Source of the DNA: Anaerocolumna sedimenticola
GTDB taxonomy: Bacteria > Bacillota > Clostridia > Lachnospirales > Lachnospiraceae
Direction: 5' to 3'
NCBI RefSeq assembly: GCF_009931695.1
Contig: NZ_CP048000.1
Coordinates: 5,102,501-5,166,500, forward strand
Length of the DNA: 64,000 nt
The translations under genes were made by a program, and so were the position numbers. Each line of letters starts with the position of its first letter. The first letter of the stretch is position 1. Shown here one piece after another: positions 63,789 through 64,000 of this stretch. The notes beneath the pieces were generated by a model, which searched no databases, had not been told where the DNA came from, and saw nothing but the letters and a program-made list of their open reading frames with translations.

Positions 63789-64000
63789 TTACCCTTTAAA
63801 AATCATATCATTATGATACTGAATAAACTCTTTTCCAGGTAAGAATTTATCAGGTAAGTATATTTGTTTATGATTATATGATATTAGCCAATTTCTTGTC
63901 TGCTCATCCATTCCAGTCTTATTAATGTAATTAGAGATAATTATACAATAATCTTTATTTATAGTTATGAAGCCCTTATCAAAAGCTTTATCATGGAAAG
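63789..64000 (-). CDS. Restriction-type HNH protein, C-terminal part only
   Basis: Runs off the right edge; the last 69 residues are visible. FHDKAFDKGFITINKDYCII, ISNYINKTGMDEQTRNW, HKQIYLPDKFLPGKEFIQYH and DMIFKG match the conserved tail after the HNH domain of predicted restriction endonucleases (COG3440-like). If so it is the third nuclease of the HNH series. Stop TAA complementary to 63789-63791. Confidence 0.6.
   Translation of the reverse strand, partial: FHDKAFDKGFITINKDYCIIISNYINKTGMDEQTRNWLISYNHKQIYLPDKFLPGKEFIQYHNDMIFKG

Noticed and set aside
1..64000. CRISPR array, tRNA, rRNA or complete insertion sequence
   Set aside because: No regular spaced direct repeats, no tRNA cloverleaf or rRNA sequence and no transposase gene was found on reading both strands.

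Overview
The window is A+T-rich, has strong GGAGG-type ribosome binding sites and is dense in carbohydrate genes. It carries three separate LplA/LplB/LplC-type sugar ABC transporters, four sugar-type regulators (three LacI, one AraC), a YesM/YesN-like two-component pair, GH27 and GH105 enzymes, galE, asnA, a DUF4317 protein and a BspA-like leucine-rich-repeat surface protein. This points to a saccharolytic anaerobic Firmicute of the Lachnospiraceae type (Lachnoclostridium/Anaerocolumna-like). That placement is inference from gene content; no rRNA or tRNA is present.

Layout. 1-6 kb: alpha-galactosidase (GH27), a LacI regulator and an ABC sugar importer whose lipoprotein runs off the left edge. 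6-13.2 kb: histidine phosphatase, AraC regulator divergent from a frameshifted GH105 unsaturated rhamnogalacturonyl hydrolase, HAD phosphatase plus acetyltransferase, RpiR regulator and chemoreceptor. 13.5-18.9 kb: a TetR-controlled cassette (class III aminotransferase, tandem class II aldolase, FGGY kinase) with a palindromic operator and the C-terminal stump of an MFS transporter. 19-26.5 kb: BspA-like protein interrupted by an in-frame stop, a membrane DUF2156/MprF-like protein, endonuclease IV, Na/Pi cotransporter. 26.6-35.8 kb: a divergent LacI regulon (TolB-like propeller, lipoprotein, two permeases, VOC protein and TIM-barrel isomerase on the minus strand; LacI, second VOC protein and SDR on the plus strand). 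It is separated by about 800 bp carrying four identical AACACGTGTT palindromes. 36-44 kb: galE, Gfo/Idh/MocA oxidoreductase divergent from a LacI regulator, asnA, small Cys-rich protein, DUF4317 protein, and a P-loop kinase-like protein with an apparent CTG start. 44-51.6 kb: two-component system plus a third ABC importer with a hairpin-filled intercistronic region, and an unknown 118-residue protein.

51.7-64 kb is an accessory defence-type island. It holds a compact four-gene operon (DUF499 ATPase, DUF3780 protein, DUF1156 DNA methylase with a DPPY motif, and a helicase with an N-terminal PLD-like domain). Next to it are a degraded HTH regulator fragment and three consecutive HNH-nuclease genes: one frameshifted inside its HNH motif, one intact, one cut by the window edge. 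This operon is the best candidate for an incompletely described system.

A cross-cutting observation is the number of lesions: GH105 (one base missing in an A run), BspA-like (TAA), HNH (one base missing), MFS (N-terminal deletion), HTH (frame and start lost) and a CTG at the P-loop gene start. Some may be real decay and some may be sequencing error, so the reads should be checked. Short dispersed repeats also recur: GCTGCTGCAAAA-type hairpins, a roughly 70-bp promoter-like module present twice, and a CCGTCACTGCGG-type motif present three times.
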